Both the position numbers and the translations under genes were made by a program. A model generated the notes under the pieces. That model saw only the letters and a list, made by a program, of their open reading frames with translations, did not search any database and was not told the origin of the DNA. This document shows, piece by piece, positions 1 to 13,200 of a DNA stretch of 64,000 nt; within the stretch, counting starts at the first letter, position 1, and every line of letters begins with the position of its first letter. The stretch spans positions 38,855-102,854 of the forward strand of contig DF237271.1 of NCBI GenBank assembly GCA_000708835.1, in the 5' to 3' direction. The DNA comes from Klebsormidium nitens. Taxonomy: Eukaryota > Streptophyta > Klebsormidiophyceae > Klebsormidiales > Klebsormidiaceae.

Positions 1-1742
1 GCACGTTTGGCATCGTCCCTGGCTGCCTGGCTGTCCTTTCGCTGACCCAAAAGGTATTGCACCCAGGGTGTCTAGCGTCAGACTGCTTGTTCTGCCTTCT
101 GCATGTCAGTGGCAGCTAGGAGAAATGCCAGGAATTCCTTTTGGCGTGCTGACATCCGTGGTCTTTCCTGCAGTGGGGTGCGAACCAGATTGGCTAAGCA
201 ACTTAGGACGACCCAGCAGAGCATGTTGCTTGAGTTGCGAAAGGGTTAGTTTGATCATAGGGCAAAGAGTTAGCTCAGTCCACTTTAGGATCGTATAAAT
301 TGTTGACATTTGGATCTCCCGAGCACGAAGCATTGCACGCGTAATAAACTTGGTAACAATTTGTAGAGCATACGCACACCCCTGGCGTGTACTCAGCTAC
401 ATAAAGGTTGCCTCCTTGTAAAAGGGGCCGAGGAAAGCGCAGGGTAGAATCATTTGACACAAATGTCGGAAGCATTAGTGCTTAGGTCGTAGGAGGATCT
501 GTAGATGTTCAGTCTATCGTAGCATATCGGACATTCGTCCAGTACTAGTTGTACGTTGCTTTGTCATAAATGGTGCAGATTGTGCATTCAGCGCCGCTCG
601 CAGCCCTTCGCAAATGTTGTATACTTCGTGCAAGTCATGATTTGTCCGTTGCAGTGCATCTGAGTCTGCGAATAGTGTGTGCATCTCCTTGTAAGCTCTT
701 GCTTGCGGATTGCCCGTTTCCCTGCACTTTTCTACGAGCACATAAAGGCTCCACCATCATCATGCTCTACGAACCTATGGCCCTACTAGCTACGGCGTAT
801 TTGAAAAGAGACCATCATCTTGCTAGCTCTACGAGCTTCCTAGTTGCAGCCGCATCCTCCCCCAAAAAGGTGGTAGTTAAACTACCTCGCAAGTGACCTG
901 CCAATTCGGAGCGCCCAAGCAGTCTGTTCCAATTCTGTGCCGGACTAGGTCACCCGCTAGCTGTGACCGGGAAGATCGCTTGAAGGGTGTCAATCGAGCG
1001 CCAATGTGTGTGCGTATGATGGCCTCCCAGTGACCCAAAAGGCAGAGCAGGAACAAATATTGCAGCGGAGTCAGAGCGGAGCGTCACTCTGCGCGTTGGC
1101 ACCTGAAGCGCGCGCGCCGCAAAACTTTCCTGACGATTGCTCACAAATTCGACTTACGATGGATTTTATGGATCATGGCATGCATCTTCTACTCAGGCTG
1201 TAGTGGGCCTCGAAACGCGACGCGCATCCTGTTCGGTTGACTGACTCAGCGGTACTTCGTCAACCTTGGAGATGCCCCGGTTTCGCCGCCACTTACTTTC
1301 AGCACATGCACGAACCGTTTGAGCGCCACTCTGACGCCTTTTTGACAAGACCAGCTACTGTAATCAGGTCTTCTAACCTAAGCTTCGATGATTTCGACGA
1401 AATCCTGCCCGACATGATTTCAAGCAGTATTTTGTCAATCCAAAGGTCACATCATGTCATCACGCCAGCATGACATGGCCTGAGCGCTGAGTTGCTTTCA
1501 TGAGGTTGACGTTGCGCTCACGTCATGGAGTCCGCTTCTTACACAAAGTCTAGTCATGCAGCAGAGGTAGATCCGTGAACCAGCAGTCAAATCGTCAAGT
1601 AGGGGGCATTTGCGGATGCATGTCGCCAGTAAGCTCATTGCTAGTGGGAACTGTGCTGAAGGTAGCAGGGAAAAGGCAGGGAGCTCAGCGAACGTTGGCG
1701 GCCTTCTCTAATAGTAAAAATGTCAAGAGAGAGAGAGGGGCC
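1..1742. other. Upstream stretch without a recognised gene
   Basis: No homology-recognisable exon was found. On the minus strand, 275-475 reads as a short cysteine-rich stretch (a C-V-C-x3-C and C-x3-C pattern), and 514-741 follows a TGCAG acceptor-like site with an open frame. Together they could be exons of an unknown small gene, but no joined phase or start could be established. The rest looks like intergenic sequence or the 5' flank of the MYND pseudogene. Confidence 0.35.
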
Positions 1743-3578
1743 ATGGGTGACCAGATGGTAGAGTTCTGCGCTTCCCTGCTGACGTCAGATGACCCTCTGA
1801 AGATCACGCGCGTGTCAGGTTGCTGGAAGAACTTCACGAAGGCCCGGATGACATCCGGGAAGGTCTCTGTTTCGCGCGGGTTGTGCAGGAGCTTGCTACA
1901 TTCAGGGGGGGCGTAGTCATTCACCGCATCTTGCGGCTGACGCTGTGGCAGTGTGCAAGCGATCAAATGAACCTGGGGTTCAATCACTTCGTCAGCTCTA
2001 CCGCAGCGCTTGCGATCTTGACGGGAAGCAAGCTGGTGGTTGAGTCCTGCTTGAGAGTACAGGAAGGATCAGACGAGAGGGTGAATGCTCAGGAACTGTA
2101 TCAGCGTTTGATGCAACAGGCTGACCAAACCCTTCTTTCAATGATGGAGAACGCTGGAGGAATAGCAGAGGAAGGCTTCCAGCTTCTCGTGGCTGGATCT
2201 CTGGAGTGTCTGGCCAATTGCGTGCGAGGCTCCAAGGTCTTCCGGGACGCCATGAGGGAAGCGATGGAACAGCGGAACATGTTTGAGCAGTTTGGGAAGT
2301 TTCTCAGCACCGAGTTCCTTTCAAGGACGGTGAGCGCCGAAGTGGCGTTGATCATCCGCCTCCATTTGGCTGGTATGGCGGTCTCTCTTGCATTCTCAGC
2401 CGACAGCCGACTCTGGGCCATAGACAGGGGCCTCCTCAAACTAGTTGCAGCAATCTACGAAGCGTCCCCCTTGCGCGAGCATCGCAAACTGTCCAAGCAA
2501 AGCGAGTCTCCTCTGTTCCGCTGCAACAAAGTCCTGCTCCGCTTGCTCACGGTGAATTCCGCAGCGGAAAAGATGCGCGCTCACAATGCGCTCGAGGACT
2601 TGCGACCCCACAAGCGGAAGATCAACAGCGCTGAACCGGAAACGGAGCCTTGGGCCTACTATGAAAGGTTCTTGGAAGGCGGGGCGACACGACTCCTGAG
2701 ACGCGAGCGTTCTGTAGAGGAGTGGAAGGACCAAGAAGAGAAGCTGAGCGGTGATCGGTCGTCTGCTCCTGGAAGCTCTGCCGGGCCGGCCGCGAGCCCG
2801 CAGTCGGACAAGAGTTCGGCAAATGCGCGCGCTGCCACGTGGCGCGCTACTGCAGGTGAGAATTGCGTCTCGCTCTCAGATGATTTTCCTTACAGACTGG
2901 CTCTGCAGGTCTCCAGAAGACTACCTCTGGTTCACGCATTTTGCCCGTCTCGAACAAGCACTTAAGAGTACGTGTAAGCGGGGTGTAAGCGGAGACGTGA
3001 AAAAAGGTCTGCCCTTAACTGGCCAATTTATTTAGCAGATACTTCGTCGCTTACCAGCTGGACGCTTCCAAAAAGATAGCATGAGAACAGAGTCATTGCG
3101 AGGTATGATCTCGAGCGTGACCCGGAAAAGTACACCCCCTTGGCCACGGTTGCTTAGCCAGGTTATTGAATTGAGAAGACTTTTACCTGTTTCCGTTCTG
3201 ATACGAACAAGTTCCAGCTGTAACTTTACTTCGTGATCCAACCGCTGATCTGCTCAAGGTGATGGCAAGGCTTGGAAACCTGAACACGCATCACGTGCTC
3301 TGAATCTTGATTCAAAATAGCGGTTGAACGAGGCGAGAGATCGCAACCTAGCTAAGGCAGGCATTTTCGCTTATCGATGGGAAGAGCGACACAACTAGTG
3401 TGCTTTATCAACTGTGTTCTTTGATTTTCCAATCTTGATCTCTTGAAGTTCGCTTTTTCACGAGCACCTATTTGCGTTCCTCTGCAGCAAGGAGCACTAG
3501 AAGTTGCACTGGACGACCCACAAGATTGATTGCAAAGGCTTCGCCAGTCGAAGGGGCCCGGAAAGTTGCAAGGAATAG
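1743..3578 (+). pseudogene. MYND zinc-finger gene, broken copy (copy 1)
   Basis: This is a third member of the MYND family present intact at 44.0 kb (+) and 48.7 kb (-). It has the same two-exon structure: exon 1 about 1743-2855, a GTGAGA donor, a 632-bp intron, and exon 2 from 3488. Three lesions break it. Near 1808-1818 one base is missing relative to copy 2, so the start (MGDQMVEFCASLL) lies in a different frame from the body beginning LLEELHEG. Near 2741-2757 the body frame is lost just before the zinc finger, which resumes at 2758 in another frame as VVCSWKLC...CARCHVARYC. In exon 2 the conserved Gln codon is TAG at 3498-3500. The body (about 1819-2750) is otherwise well conserved, so decay looks recent. 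A truncated product from internal starts cannot be excluded. Confidence 0.85.
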
Positions 3579-4762
3579 TAGTCTGATGTTTTAGCAAGAT
3601 AAGTCTGCAATTGCGGGGAATTGACTGGCGATTTTATGGTCGGATGGGAACAAGCAGACTAGTTTTAGTTGGACAAACTGAGCAGCTCCCTCGATCAATG
3701 CGAGCATGGATCAGAAAGGGGATGCACTTGCGATGCCCGCAAGCAAATGGTGAGGTGCACGGTACGCATAGTGGCAATGATCAAGCATATTCAGTTAGTG
3801 CAAAAGACCGCTCATTGTTTTCATTCAGTACTCCATCACAGCTCGGAATTCGGGCCGCGCGGGGGCCACGCGAAACAATCTCAAGCGGTCAGCATTAATC
3901 GGAACTTTGCGAAAGTACATGCATGTTGTCATGGAGATTGGTCTGAGGCGCCTTTTTGCAACCGACCGTCATCTTGATTGGTGAATGAACAATGCGTTCA
4001 CCTTTACATGCTAAACAAATTCGTTTGTACATGCTTAGAAGTCATTCGATCTTCCAAACTAGCCTATATGTACCCTGATGCGTTTGAAGCCTGCCTACGC
4101 TAGCCTTGGAGACCGGTGAAGGTCAACTGTTCCTGCGTTTAAGCTGCAACTTAACCTTTCCTGAATCAGTCTACTTCCCCATCGGCGATTTAAGTACAGA
4201 CAGCTAAGACAACCCCGCTACACAGATGCAAGGAGTCATGCAATCTACCAAAGCAAGCGTCTCGGACCTGAGATTATGCATCTCTACCGTAAATGCTCGA
4301 TTCTATGGACCTTTGTCCATAAACACAAGTAGCTAACAGGCTGTCTCACACTTCCGATGTAGTTCAAAAGTCTAGACCCGTTGGATCTATTAAGCCTTCA
4401 ATTAAGGCAACAGTGCACTGTGCAAGTGTCAACTAAACGGCTGCATCCTACCAGCCCTACGTCAGAGCACCAGACCGGGCTTCTGGCCCTCTCTGCAAGA
4501 AGCAAAGCGCAAGTGCGCCTCCAGCGCAGACCTTGTCGTAGTCATCTTGCTAAGCCACCTCCTTCGAGGAACCAGGCAGATTATTGAACTGCAAAACAAT
4601 CACAAACAAGAGAAGGTCAGATGGATGAGCACAATAACCTTGAAATGTTTTGCAAAGTGTTTACCCTCGGCATGAAACCCCACACCATCTGAGGTCAGAA
4701 CCTGTTTATTCCCAAAAACTTGGTCATAGAGCTCAACCGATAAAGGAGCAAAACCCTGGTCG
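3579..4762. other. Intergenic stretch, nothing recognised
   Basis: About 1.2 kb between the MYND pseudogene and the 3' end of the kinase gene. Only short unsupported open frames are present. It probably holds the kinase 3' UTR and possibly a further small 3' exon of that gene, because a GTAAGG donor-like site occurs inside its last coding exon. Confidence 0.5.
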
Positions 4763-7700
4763 TCAAACCGTCCTCTTCAGCTCTCCAGTTATTGGAACCC
4801 AGATTTGAAACCCAAATCTACCGCAGTAAAGCAGAATCCTTACCGAGATGGGAGTGGTGGTGAAGTTGGACGGCGGCAGGTTGTACTGCGCGCGCTTCCT
4901 CTCGAGGTACGCGAGCGCCTCGCGCGCCTGCATCGTCGGGTGCCCGGGCAGAACATACGCGCGGAGCCTGGAGAGAAGTGACACCGTCCAGATGAGCAAA
5001 CGCAGGTGGAATCGAAGAGAAGTGTTCAAGTGCTTAAGTTTGAGAGGAGATTGTGTTGTGTTCCGACGATAACTCGTACACAAGCTCCACCTTTGGGCTC
5101 ACCGCGTTCAGGACTCGAATGCTTTCAAACTCCTTGTGGGTCCTGCCACGAGCACGATTGGCTACTGATGCGCACTTTCGACACCCCTCACGAAGTCCCT
5201 CTAGCATCAAGGACAAACGAACCCGGCACGACAACATGGGCGATGACGTCAAAAGACGCTGAGTTGGCTGAATGCATCACAATGACATCATTGTCCAGCG
5301 AGCGACTCACATGATGTCGGCCCACTTGACGGGGAAGAGGCTCCCGCCGAACGAGACCAGCTGCAGCAGCGGCCCCTTCTTCCGCTCACCGGACTCGATG
5401 GAGCTCGCGTAGTGCGCGCGGATCGAGACACCTGCGGAACAAACGAACCGCGAAACTTGAGTGAACATTGGATTACCGATTGGAATCGAGGCTCGAAGCT
5501 CCGGTAAAGCGCGCGGGTCGAATACAATCACAGTCCTCGGACGGCCAGGCTTTATTTGACTCGTTAGCAGCGAGAGACGTCAGGAAAAAAATCTCGAAGC
5601 AGCCAGAATTGCAGGCAACAAGCTGTTCGCAACAACGCGACAAACTCAAAGCGGGCTGAAAGAGTATTCGAGAATCGAAGTTGTGGGAGGCGAGATTGCA
5701 AGAAGGACCAAAAACCAACTCTTTGTCAATGCTTGGCTGGAAGCATGAAGGCGCCAAGTTCGAAATGCAGGTATTGAACCGAACAATCTAAGCAAGTCAG
5801 CAAGCGCAAAGGAGGAAAAGTGCACCGGAACGCCACAGCAGGGGAGGATTGCATATCTCCAAGGATTGGGAGAAAAGAACAAGGAACGGGGAACGAGGAC
5901 CGAGAAAAAAAGTATTTGGAAAGCGAAGATTAAAAGTAGTCAACTTGTACCTACCGCAGGTCTTTCGTACGAGCGCCTGGATCAGCTTGACCTTGGGCCT
6001 GCTCGCACGGGGCCACGTGCGTCCCTCAAGCGCCTGCGCGACCGATCGCACGAAGCGCCACACGTCACCACGCTCGTTAAAAATCGCCCTGCAGACCGGC
6101 AAAGAAGCGTTTGAGCCACAGCCAGACAAAATTCTTACAAACGAAATTAGGTTGGGAAGGCCACTTGACGGAAGCAGGACACACTCGAGTTGGCAAGAAG
6201 AGTGGCGGATAGTAGATGCGAGAGATACGCTGCGCTTAGTAAACAATTCTTCAAAAGTCCTGAATAATAAGCCCTTCGAAAGTCCTTCGAAAGTCCTGAA
6301 CGTCGCCTCCTCTCTCTTCTGTAAGGCACGTGAAAGGGAAAAAGCACCACTCAAACTAAATGGGCGCTCTGAAACCAGCTCAACCTACCGTAGGACTTCA
6401 CCCGTCTCTGACCGAACAAGATTCAGCCATTCATAGCTCACTCATCTCCTGTGAATCTCATCGAAGAAGGAAAACAACTGCTGAGAAGTGAAACATGCTC
6501 ACCGGTATGGAATTTCGAGGCTGTATGCCGGGACGTCGGGGACTTTGAGGCGGCGCGCCTTGCGCAGCTTCTCCTCGTCCTTGCCCTCGCCCTTGACGAT
6601 CACCGCGTGGCCGTAGTCGATGATCTTGAACTGGAGGCCGCGCAAATCCACGCTGCAAAAGAAGTTTATCTTTTCCATATTGGTTTCCTGTGTCTTTTTC
6701 GTCGCCAGGCTGCTTCCACAAGCTCGTTCGTTAGATGAGGATGGGTGGAGATGCTGGATCCTGCCCGACCCTCACGCACGTGCTGCAACTGCAGAAGAGT
6801 ACTACTCAATGACTTCCGATAGACTTCGTCAAATAGGAGCACCTGGCAGAAAGCTAGAACAGGCGATCGTTCGAGCGCGCCTTTTCTGAAGCCTTTTTTC
6901 TCCAGAAATCTTGTGCTGGCAGGGCAAACTCCAAAAGAGAGGCTCTGAGGAGGCTAGCAACGGGGTCTGAGACTGTGACCCTCACGTCTTGCCGAACTGC
7001 GTCTGACCAACCTCGTTGTCCCCAAGAAAGAATACATGACACTCTATTCCTTATCCACTTGATCTTTTTCACAATCATTGCAGACCTTGCAGGACAGACT
7101 CCAGTAATAAGGCCAGAGTCGGAAAGAGAATTCAGGACTTCGTTGCTCACGTCTTGCCGAACTGCGTCTCGTCAGCCTCGGGGACGTGATCCCCGAGCTC
7201 CTCTTGCAGGCGGTGCTCCATGACGTTGTGGATGCGCATGTCCTGGTGGAAGAAACCAATCGCCTGCTGTGCGCGGTCCAGCGCGCACAGCACCTGCGAA
7301 AAATCGATAGTTGTTTTTTCAGTGGATTGAAAGCTTGTAAATAGTCACGGTGATAACCGTGTCGCTGGCTTGGCTAATGAGTGTGACTGGAGAACCCACT
7401 CTGTGTGATAGTGCTCGACGGAGTGTGACTGTGATAGTGCAACCTGATTATTTTAGACTAAGGATTGAAGGAGTTGCTAGATGCACCAGACAAACAAGAA
7501 CGAACTCGCAAAAACGCGGATTTAACAAGGAAGAACTTGCAGAGAACGCAGATCAAAGGAAAGCACAAACTAGATAGATGACAAAACTCACCTGAACAAT
7601 CAGGTTAAGAATGTAGTCAACGTCATTAAAGAGGGGGTCCTCGAAGCGGTCGAGAACGTCCCCCCCGTTCAGCTTCTCGAGCGTCATCCCTAGGAACTGG

Positions 7701-9277
7701 CCCTCGTGGTCAAGGACCTTGGACCCGGTTTGCATAAACCCGGGGAGGTAACCGTCCGGGTCATCTAGCAGGTTAAGCTGCCGCCCGATGGCCCACTCGC
7801 GCTCGAGCCCCACCAGGTTTCCCGTGACCTCACCAATCTCCTTGTTGCGGATCTGCTTGAAGACGCGGCCTGGGAGAGTAGGTTGAAATTTAGGTTGGCA
7901 ATCCTGATATGGCCAAAGAGTCATGTTTGGGGTTTGGGGCCACCTGCGCATCATCATGAGAGTCATAGTGAGATGGAAAGATTCAGGAAGGGAGGGGACA
8001 GTGCTTCAAGCACTTCCTTGATCAGAGTTCCAACCGAGACAATAGAACCCTACAGAAGGAGATTTGGATCTTAATGCAAAATTATAATCCAATGAAAGCG
8101 GAGGTAGCATTGGTAAACTCAGATGTCTCTGAGCCTGCTATTGCTAGGGTTCATCTCAAAGGACAGGACAGTGAGACCGACTGGTGCACCTCTCATCAAT
8201 GCGTTTTACTGCGGGAGTACCTCCAATTCTAGTCAAACCGCTCAAAGAATCTCTGAAACCAGGTTGGTGACAACACTGCGGAGGTGAGGCCTTCCCGGCC
8301 CAGACGCCACAGAATCAAGAATGATCTTCCTGCTCAAATAGTTTCGCAAATCCCACATCAAGAACCGTCACCTTCAACGTTCACTCAATCAACAACCTTT
8401 TGGTTGCGTTTGACACGATCAGGTTATGTCGCCAGGCAAGCACCAGCGACATGGTTGATGGATCTCTATCGGATGGTCAATCAATTACAAGAAGTTATTA
8501 CGAAGCTGTCTACTCCTTTGTACGCTCAAAAGGTGGAAACACTTCCCCTGCTTTCTAAGGATGGCGACACCACCAAGTTTGCTAGACAGAATCAGCAGAA
8601 GGGCGTTGCCAGAGGCTTCTCTTTGGCCAAAAAGAATCAAAACCTTCTCTCCTTTGCCTTGCATATCAAGAACTTTCTTGATTGCTCAGGAAGCCTGAAT
8701 CAGACCTTTCTCAAGAACACGTGATTAGTTCAAAAGTACCACAAACCACCTTCAATGCCAAAAGGAGATCCCAGCGCATGATTGTCCCCTCACCTGCATC
8801 AGATCCATCCTCATTCTCCAACAAGAACACGGCACCTTGGACCCCCGCGCCTAGTTGTTTTCCCAGCTTCCACCCATTCGCCAAAGAGGCACCAGACTCC
8901 CCTACAAAGTCCGCCCCAACCTGGATAACTTCCGGATCCGAAGCAGTGGCTGGCGTCCTATAACTTTTCTGCAGCTTCCGTCCAGTCGCAACGTCGATCG
9001 GCGGGGGGGCAATTCGCGCAGCTACCTTGACCCCCCGGGTCGCAGCCCTCCTCTTCAGAGGGCTCACCTCATGTGCAATTCGGACCCCCCCGGCAACGAG
9101 GCTCACCTTTTGAGCAGCTAGATCTGAGACATTTGAATAGATATTCCGACTTCTTGAGGGAACAGGAAGCAGGGCAAGGGGCTGAGAAATTGATCCACTG
9201 CAAGCAGGTTTCTGCACAGGGTGTAAGGCCTGAAAGAGTGTACCCCTCCCTAACTGGGCGGAGGTGATCGCCTGCAT
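4763..9277 (-). CDS. Atypical protein kinase, probably plastid-targeted
   Basis: Seven exons join in phase: 9277-8794, 7869-7592, 7293-7151, 6652-6503, 6088-5955, 5431-5311 and 4967-4763, giving about 504 residues. The start is the first in-frame ATG. The first 130 residues are rich in Ser, Ala and Arg with few acids, as in a chloroplast transit peptide. The kinase fold is readable: a glycine loop LGAGVQGAVF (142-151), a beta-3 lysine in RVFK (K166), a helix-C Glu in GLEREW (184 or 186), a catalytic loop HQDMRIHN (D272, N277) and D-Y-G in place of DFG (D314). All catalytic positions are kept, but HRDLKxxN is altered, so this is a divergent, perhaps plastid-specific, family whose substrate I cannot name. 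A GTAAGG at 4843 could splice the last exon onward; otherwise it ends at TGA. It is divergent from the mutase gene. Confidence 0.8.
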
Positions 9278-10259
9278 CTTGGAAAGCACTTGAGAAGCAG
9301 AGCGGGATGGAATGTTGCTGCTTGCCTTCAACAAAAGTATCAAGGGACCTACAACGCAGTATACCAGTGCGGTCTTCCTCGCCCTGATTTGTCAGCGGCT
9401 CAAAGGACAAGGCAACTGCATGAGGAAATGGCGCTGTTCAATCAGAATGCCTTCTGATGAAGGACTCGCACTGAGTGAGAGCAACCAGCTACCTTGTCCT
9501 TGAGTGCTTCCAAATCAGAAGGCTGAAATCCGTTCTCCTTCGAGCTGCAAGTACTATAATGCCATGCTTTGTAGCCGTGAGTCTGCATGAATGACCATGC
9601 TTTCTGCTGTGCTGCTTTCTGCCACCTCGTTTCCTGGCACAAGATTTCCAGCAGTGCTCAGCTCTGCCCAGTGCCGAGCGCTCTTGCTGAGCCTTGCTTG
9701 CTTGCGGCGCCCATCAAGAACACAGTCAACACTCGTAATGCAAGACTGGTCTGACGTGGCACTGTACTGCTACGTGGCAGCGCTTTACTGCCACTTGTCG
9801 ATTTGTCAGCAAAGCGCCTGCCTGACATTGACATCTGGCAACTTTTGAGCGGTTCAAAGGCAAATAGCCAATCAAAACCATTTCCGTGGATGCTTGCCTA
9901 CCATTACCGCCTGCAACTTTGCTCTAGCTAGATCAAACTGTTCACTCAGGAAACGTCAGAGTCCGTGCTGGCAATTGGCGCGCTACATTGACAGTGACAG
10001 CACGTACGTTCTTGTTTCCACCATTGCGCAACAGCGGAACCCAGAGCCTGAGGCCCATCAGGAGGGTGCATTCTGAGGAGAGCGCGAAGAAATTCTGCGT
10101 CTCTAACGAGGGACCTTCTCAGGGGTTGCTCCCCAATACATGCAAGAGAATACTTGCGTGAAGCTGAGCTATCTGTAACGTACCGACCAATCTAGATTAT
10201 TGCAGAACAACCTCACAGGCACTGACGGTGCTTGCTACTCCTCAGCCGCTGAGTTGAGC
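9278..10259. promoter_or_regulatory. Shared divergent promoter region, kinase / mutase-like gene
   Basis: Nearly 1 kb separates the start codons of two divergently transcribed genes that both encode apparently plastid-targeted proteins. No exon was recognised. The stretch must contain both 5' UTRs and core promoters. No unambiguous TATA box was assigned to either gene, and co-regulation is only an inference from the arrangement. Confidence 0.45.
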
Positions 10260-13200
10260 ATGTCCTTTTCGGCTGCGGCTGCTAAGCCTCTTGGCAGTCG
10301 CTTGGCTAAATTACAGCAGATAGGCCTGATCCAAAACCCCAGGCTGACAGCTTCCTACCAACCAGGAGCGGCTGGGAACACTTATTGGATTTCTGACGCA
10401 AGTGGAACATCTTCCCTTATGCTTGGACAAATTATTGGAACCAGCATAAGGGGTTGCGTCAGCAGCGGGGTCGGCAGAAGAAGGGCGGTCTCTGTGCCTG
10501 TTGCAGCTTTTATGCTGGCATCCGTCTTCAGTGTTGGACAGGGATCTGCTGCCATGGCTGACGAGGTACCTGTAGATGAGAACTCAGGTATGCACGGCCT
10601 GCTTTGAGTAGGCTTATATTCATCAATCGCAGATCGACCACCCTACTTGCTGGAAATGGCAATATATCCAGAATCTTTCAATGAAGGCGAGTGCTCCTTA
10701 TTTGAAGAAGAGCCAATGTGGGGCTGTAAGATGCCGTTATGCACGGTCATTTTACTGCTTTTCTTGAAAGCTGCGTTTTTCAAGTAAAAGGTTCTGCTCG
10801 CAAGTAACCTGTGAAAGGGCCTGGAGGAACTTATTTGCTGCTGGCTTGCATATTAATTCCTTGATAGTGAAGTGCTTGTATGCTGGCAAACAAGATCTAC
10901 ATTGTCTCTAGCAGTTTCCTCCCTTGTTCTACTTCTTCTCCATGACGATGTTGAACAGCAATGACTGTGCGATTTGGTACATGCAATGTTCTTTGGAAAT
11001 TTTAGCATCTGATGGAACCATAAGAATGGCAAAGAGTCTGTGGAAATGAAGCTCCTCACTGTCTCAGGCGGGTTTTGTCAGAGTTGATATGTCAAGATGA
11101 TTCTTTTTCCATGCCAGAGTATGAGGCACCATCTTACGCATTGACCTTTGTTCACTAGGATAATGTAGGCCTGACAAGCCTGCTTTGAACCAACAATATG
11201 TTTCTCTATGCCCTTTCATTATTGAGACAACTCCAGGGAGCTCTTGATTTTTATTGGTTCATATGTGACCTGCAATCCTCCAAACTTCTAAGACTCAATG
11301 ACTGTCTGAAAGCTTACCAACTTTGGATCCATATCAAATTTGAAAATACAACTGGAACTGAGTCCTACAAAATGGACTCGTCCAGGTTGTCGCGTTGCTG
11401 GCGTACCCCTGGCAGCTACTGCACAGCACATTCCCCAGTACTGCCAGTCAACAATGCAAAGTGCGTCAATCCCCTCACATTGATCACCTGTGCAGCATAC
11501 ATGGCGTCCTGAATTGGATTTGCCAATTCTAGGGACTTTCTAAGTGATTCATGTCAATCAAAAGGTTTGGTGTCAATGTCTACCCTTTCAGACAGTCAAC
11601 AATCGCTACAAGAACTGCACCAGATTCAATGTAATGAACTTCATAGCCTTCATTCGTGTTCTGCAGATGAAGTGACCAAGTCAGGAGTTGCATCGTTCAA
11701 CACTAAAGCAGCCAAAGCGTCGCAGGCATTGGACGATGAGAAGAGGTTCAAGGTAATTGATATGTGCTTTATTGAGTCCGAAATCCCAAGGCGCAATGGT
11801 CAAGATCCCTGTGAGACTGAACCGGAGCCTATATAAGAGGGTTACTGACAAACCGTACAGTCCTCTCTCGTCTTCCCACGTTACGTGTTCAATAGAAGCA
11901 TCTCGTCTTCCCACGTTACAAGTTCAATAGAAGCAGACAAGCCAGAATTGTATTGCCCTCTTTTTCCATTGGTTGGGAGCCTTCGTCCACAAGAAAAGTC
12001 TCAGCTCAGTATTGATCAGTTGTTTGGGAGAGAAGAAGACGCTGATCAAGCAGAACTGATAATGTGTGAAAGGAGTAGACCCCTGAAAACATCAAGGAGA
12101 ACGCAAGGGATAACAACAGAGACAAGACATGAGGCAGCTTTGAGACCCTATGGATCCTTCCGTTGTCCACCCTATCGGTCGTCCAGAAGCTGATCAGACC
12201 CTTCAAAAGATTCCCAGAAGAAGTTTCTCAGGGAACGCAAACCAGACAGAGACAAGAGAGAGAAGACACAAGGCACCCTGTAGATCTCATAAAGCCTTCT
12301 CTCTCTGTTTTCTAGGTTGTGCACTTTGTACGACACGGTGAGGGGTATCACAACATTGGATTTGAGAGCCTGGAGGACACGCACCTGACTGCCAATGGCT
12401 GGAGCCAAGCTGGAAAGCTGCAGAAGCACCTCAACAACTTGCCCAAGCCACTGGACTTGGAGGTGAGAACCAGCGGCAAGATTGGGAGGGTGTTTCATGG
12501 CTTGGATGCCTGTGAGAGTTTGAGCTGACAGTCAACTCCTAGCTCTCGCTGCGGAGCTTCTGCTACAGTATCTTTGGAACACATTGATTAGAAGAGTCCA
12601 TGAGATAAAGAGTAGATTAGGATTGGGGCAAACCCTTTTCTTGGATGCATCCTGTATCCGGCTGCTTCGACCATTCTGGTTATAAGAGCTAGCAGCAAAT
12701 TAGAAGCGAGAGTCTCTGGTACTGCGCTTTGAAGCGACCTCGATTCGTATAAGTGCGTGATGTACTTCACAACACGAATTTGGCGATGGCAAGTCCGAAG
12801 AGGACAACACATGATCGAGTCAATCCGCAAATTTGTCACCGACATATCTTGCCGCTTAAGCCCCGCGACTCAAAATTGTGACGTCTCTCTAAAGAGCCAC
12901 ATCATCTCCCGCTCCTTAAACCGTCCTACTAACTTTTTCAATCAGCCACTGCAATCTGCTCTTCAGGTCGTCATTGTGTCCCCCCTCTTCCGTACCCTCG
13001 AGACTGCCAGCGGCGTCTTTGGCGGCGGCACGATCGACAACGGGCAAAAGATGCTGATGCTAGAGCAGACCCCCGTGCACAACGAAGTTACGCGCCATTA
13101 CGCGATCGCCGAGAGGCCTGGCGTGCCATTCATTGCCAATGAGCAATGCCGGGAGCGAATGAGTGAGTGCTTGCAATCACGATAATCGTTCGCTTAGTGA

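Noticed and set aside
5849-6436. Plus-strand frame of 195 codons in the kinase locus
   Set aside because: Overlaps introns and exon 5 of the kinase in antisense; no recognisable domain.
7870-8793. Possible missing exon in the long kinase intron 1
   Set aside because: Exons 1 and 2 join in phase and directly supply the beta-3 lysine (RVFK) at the expected distance from the glycine loop, so no extra exon is needed.
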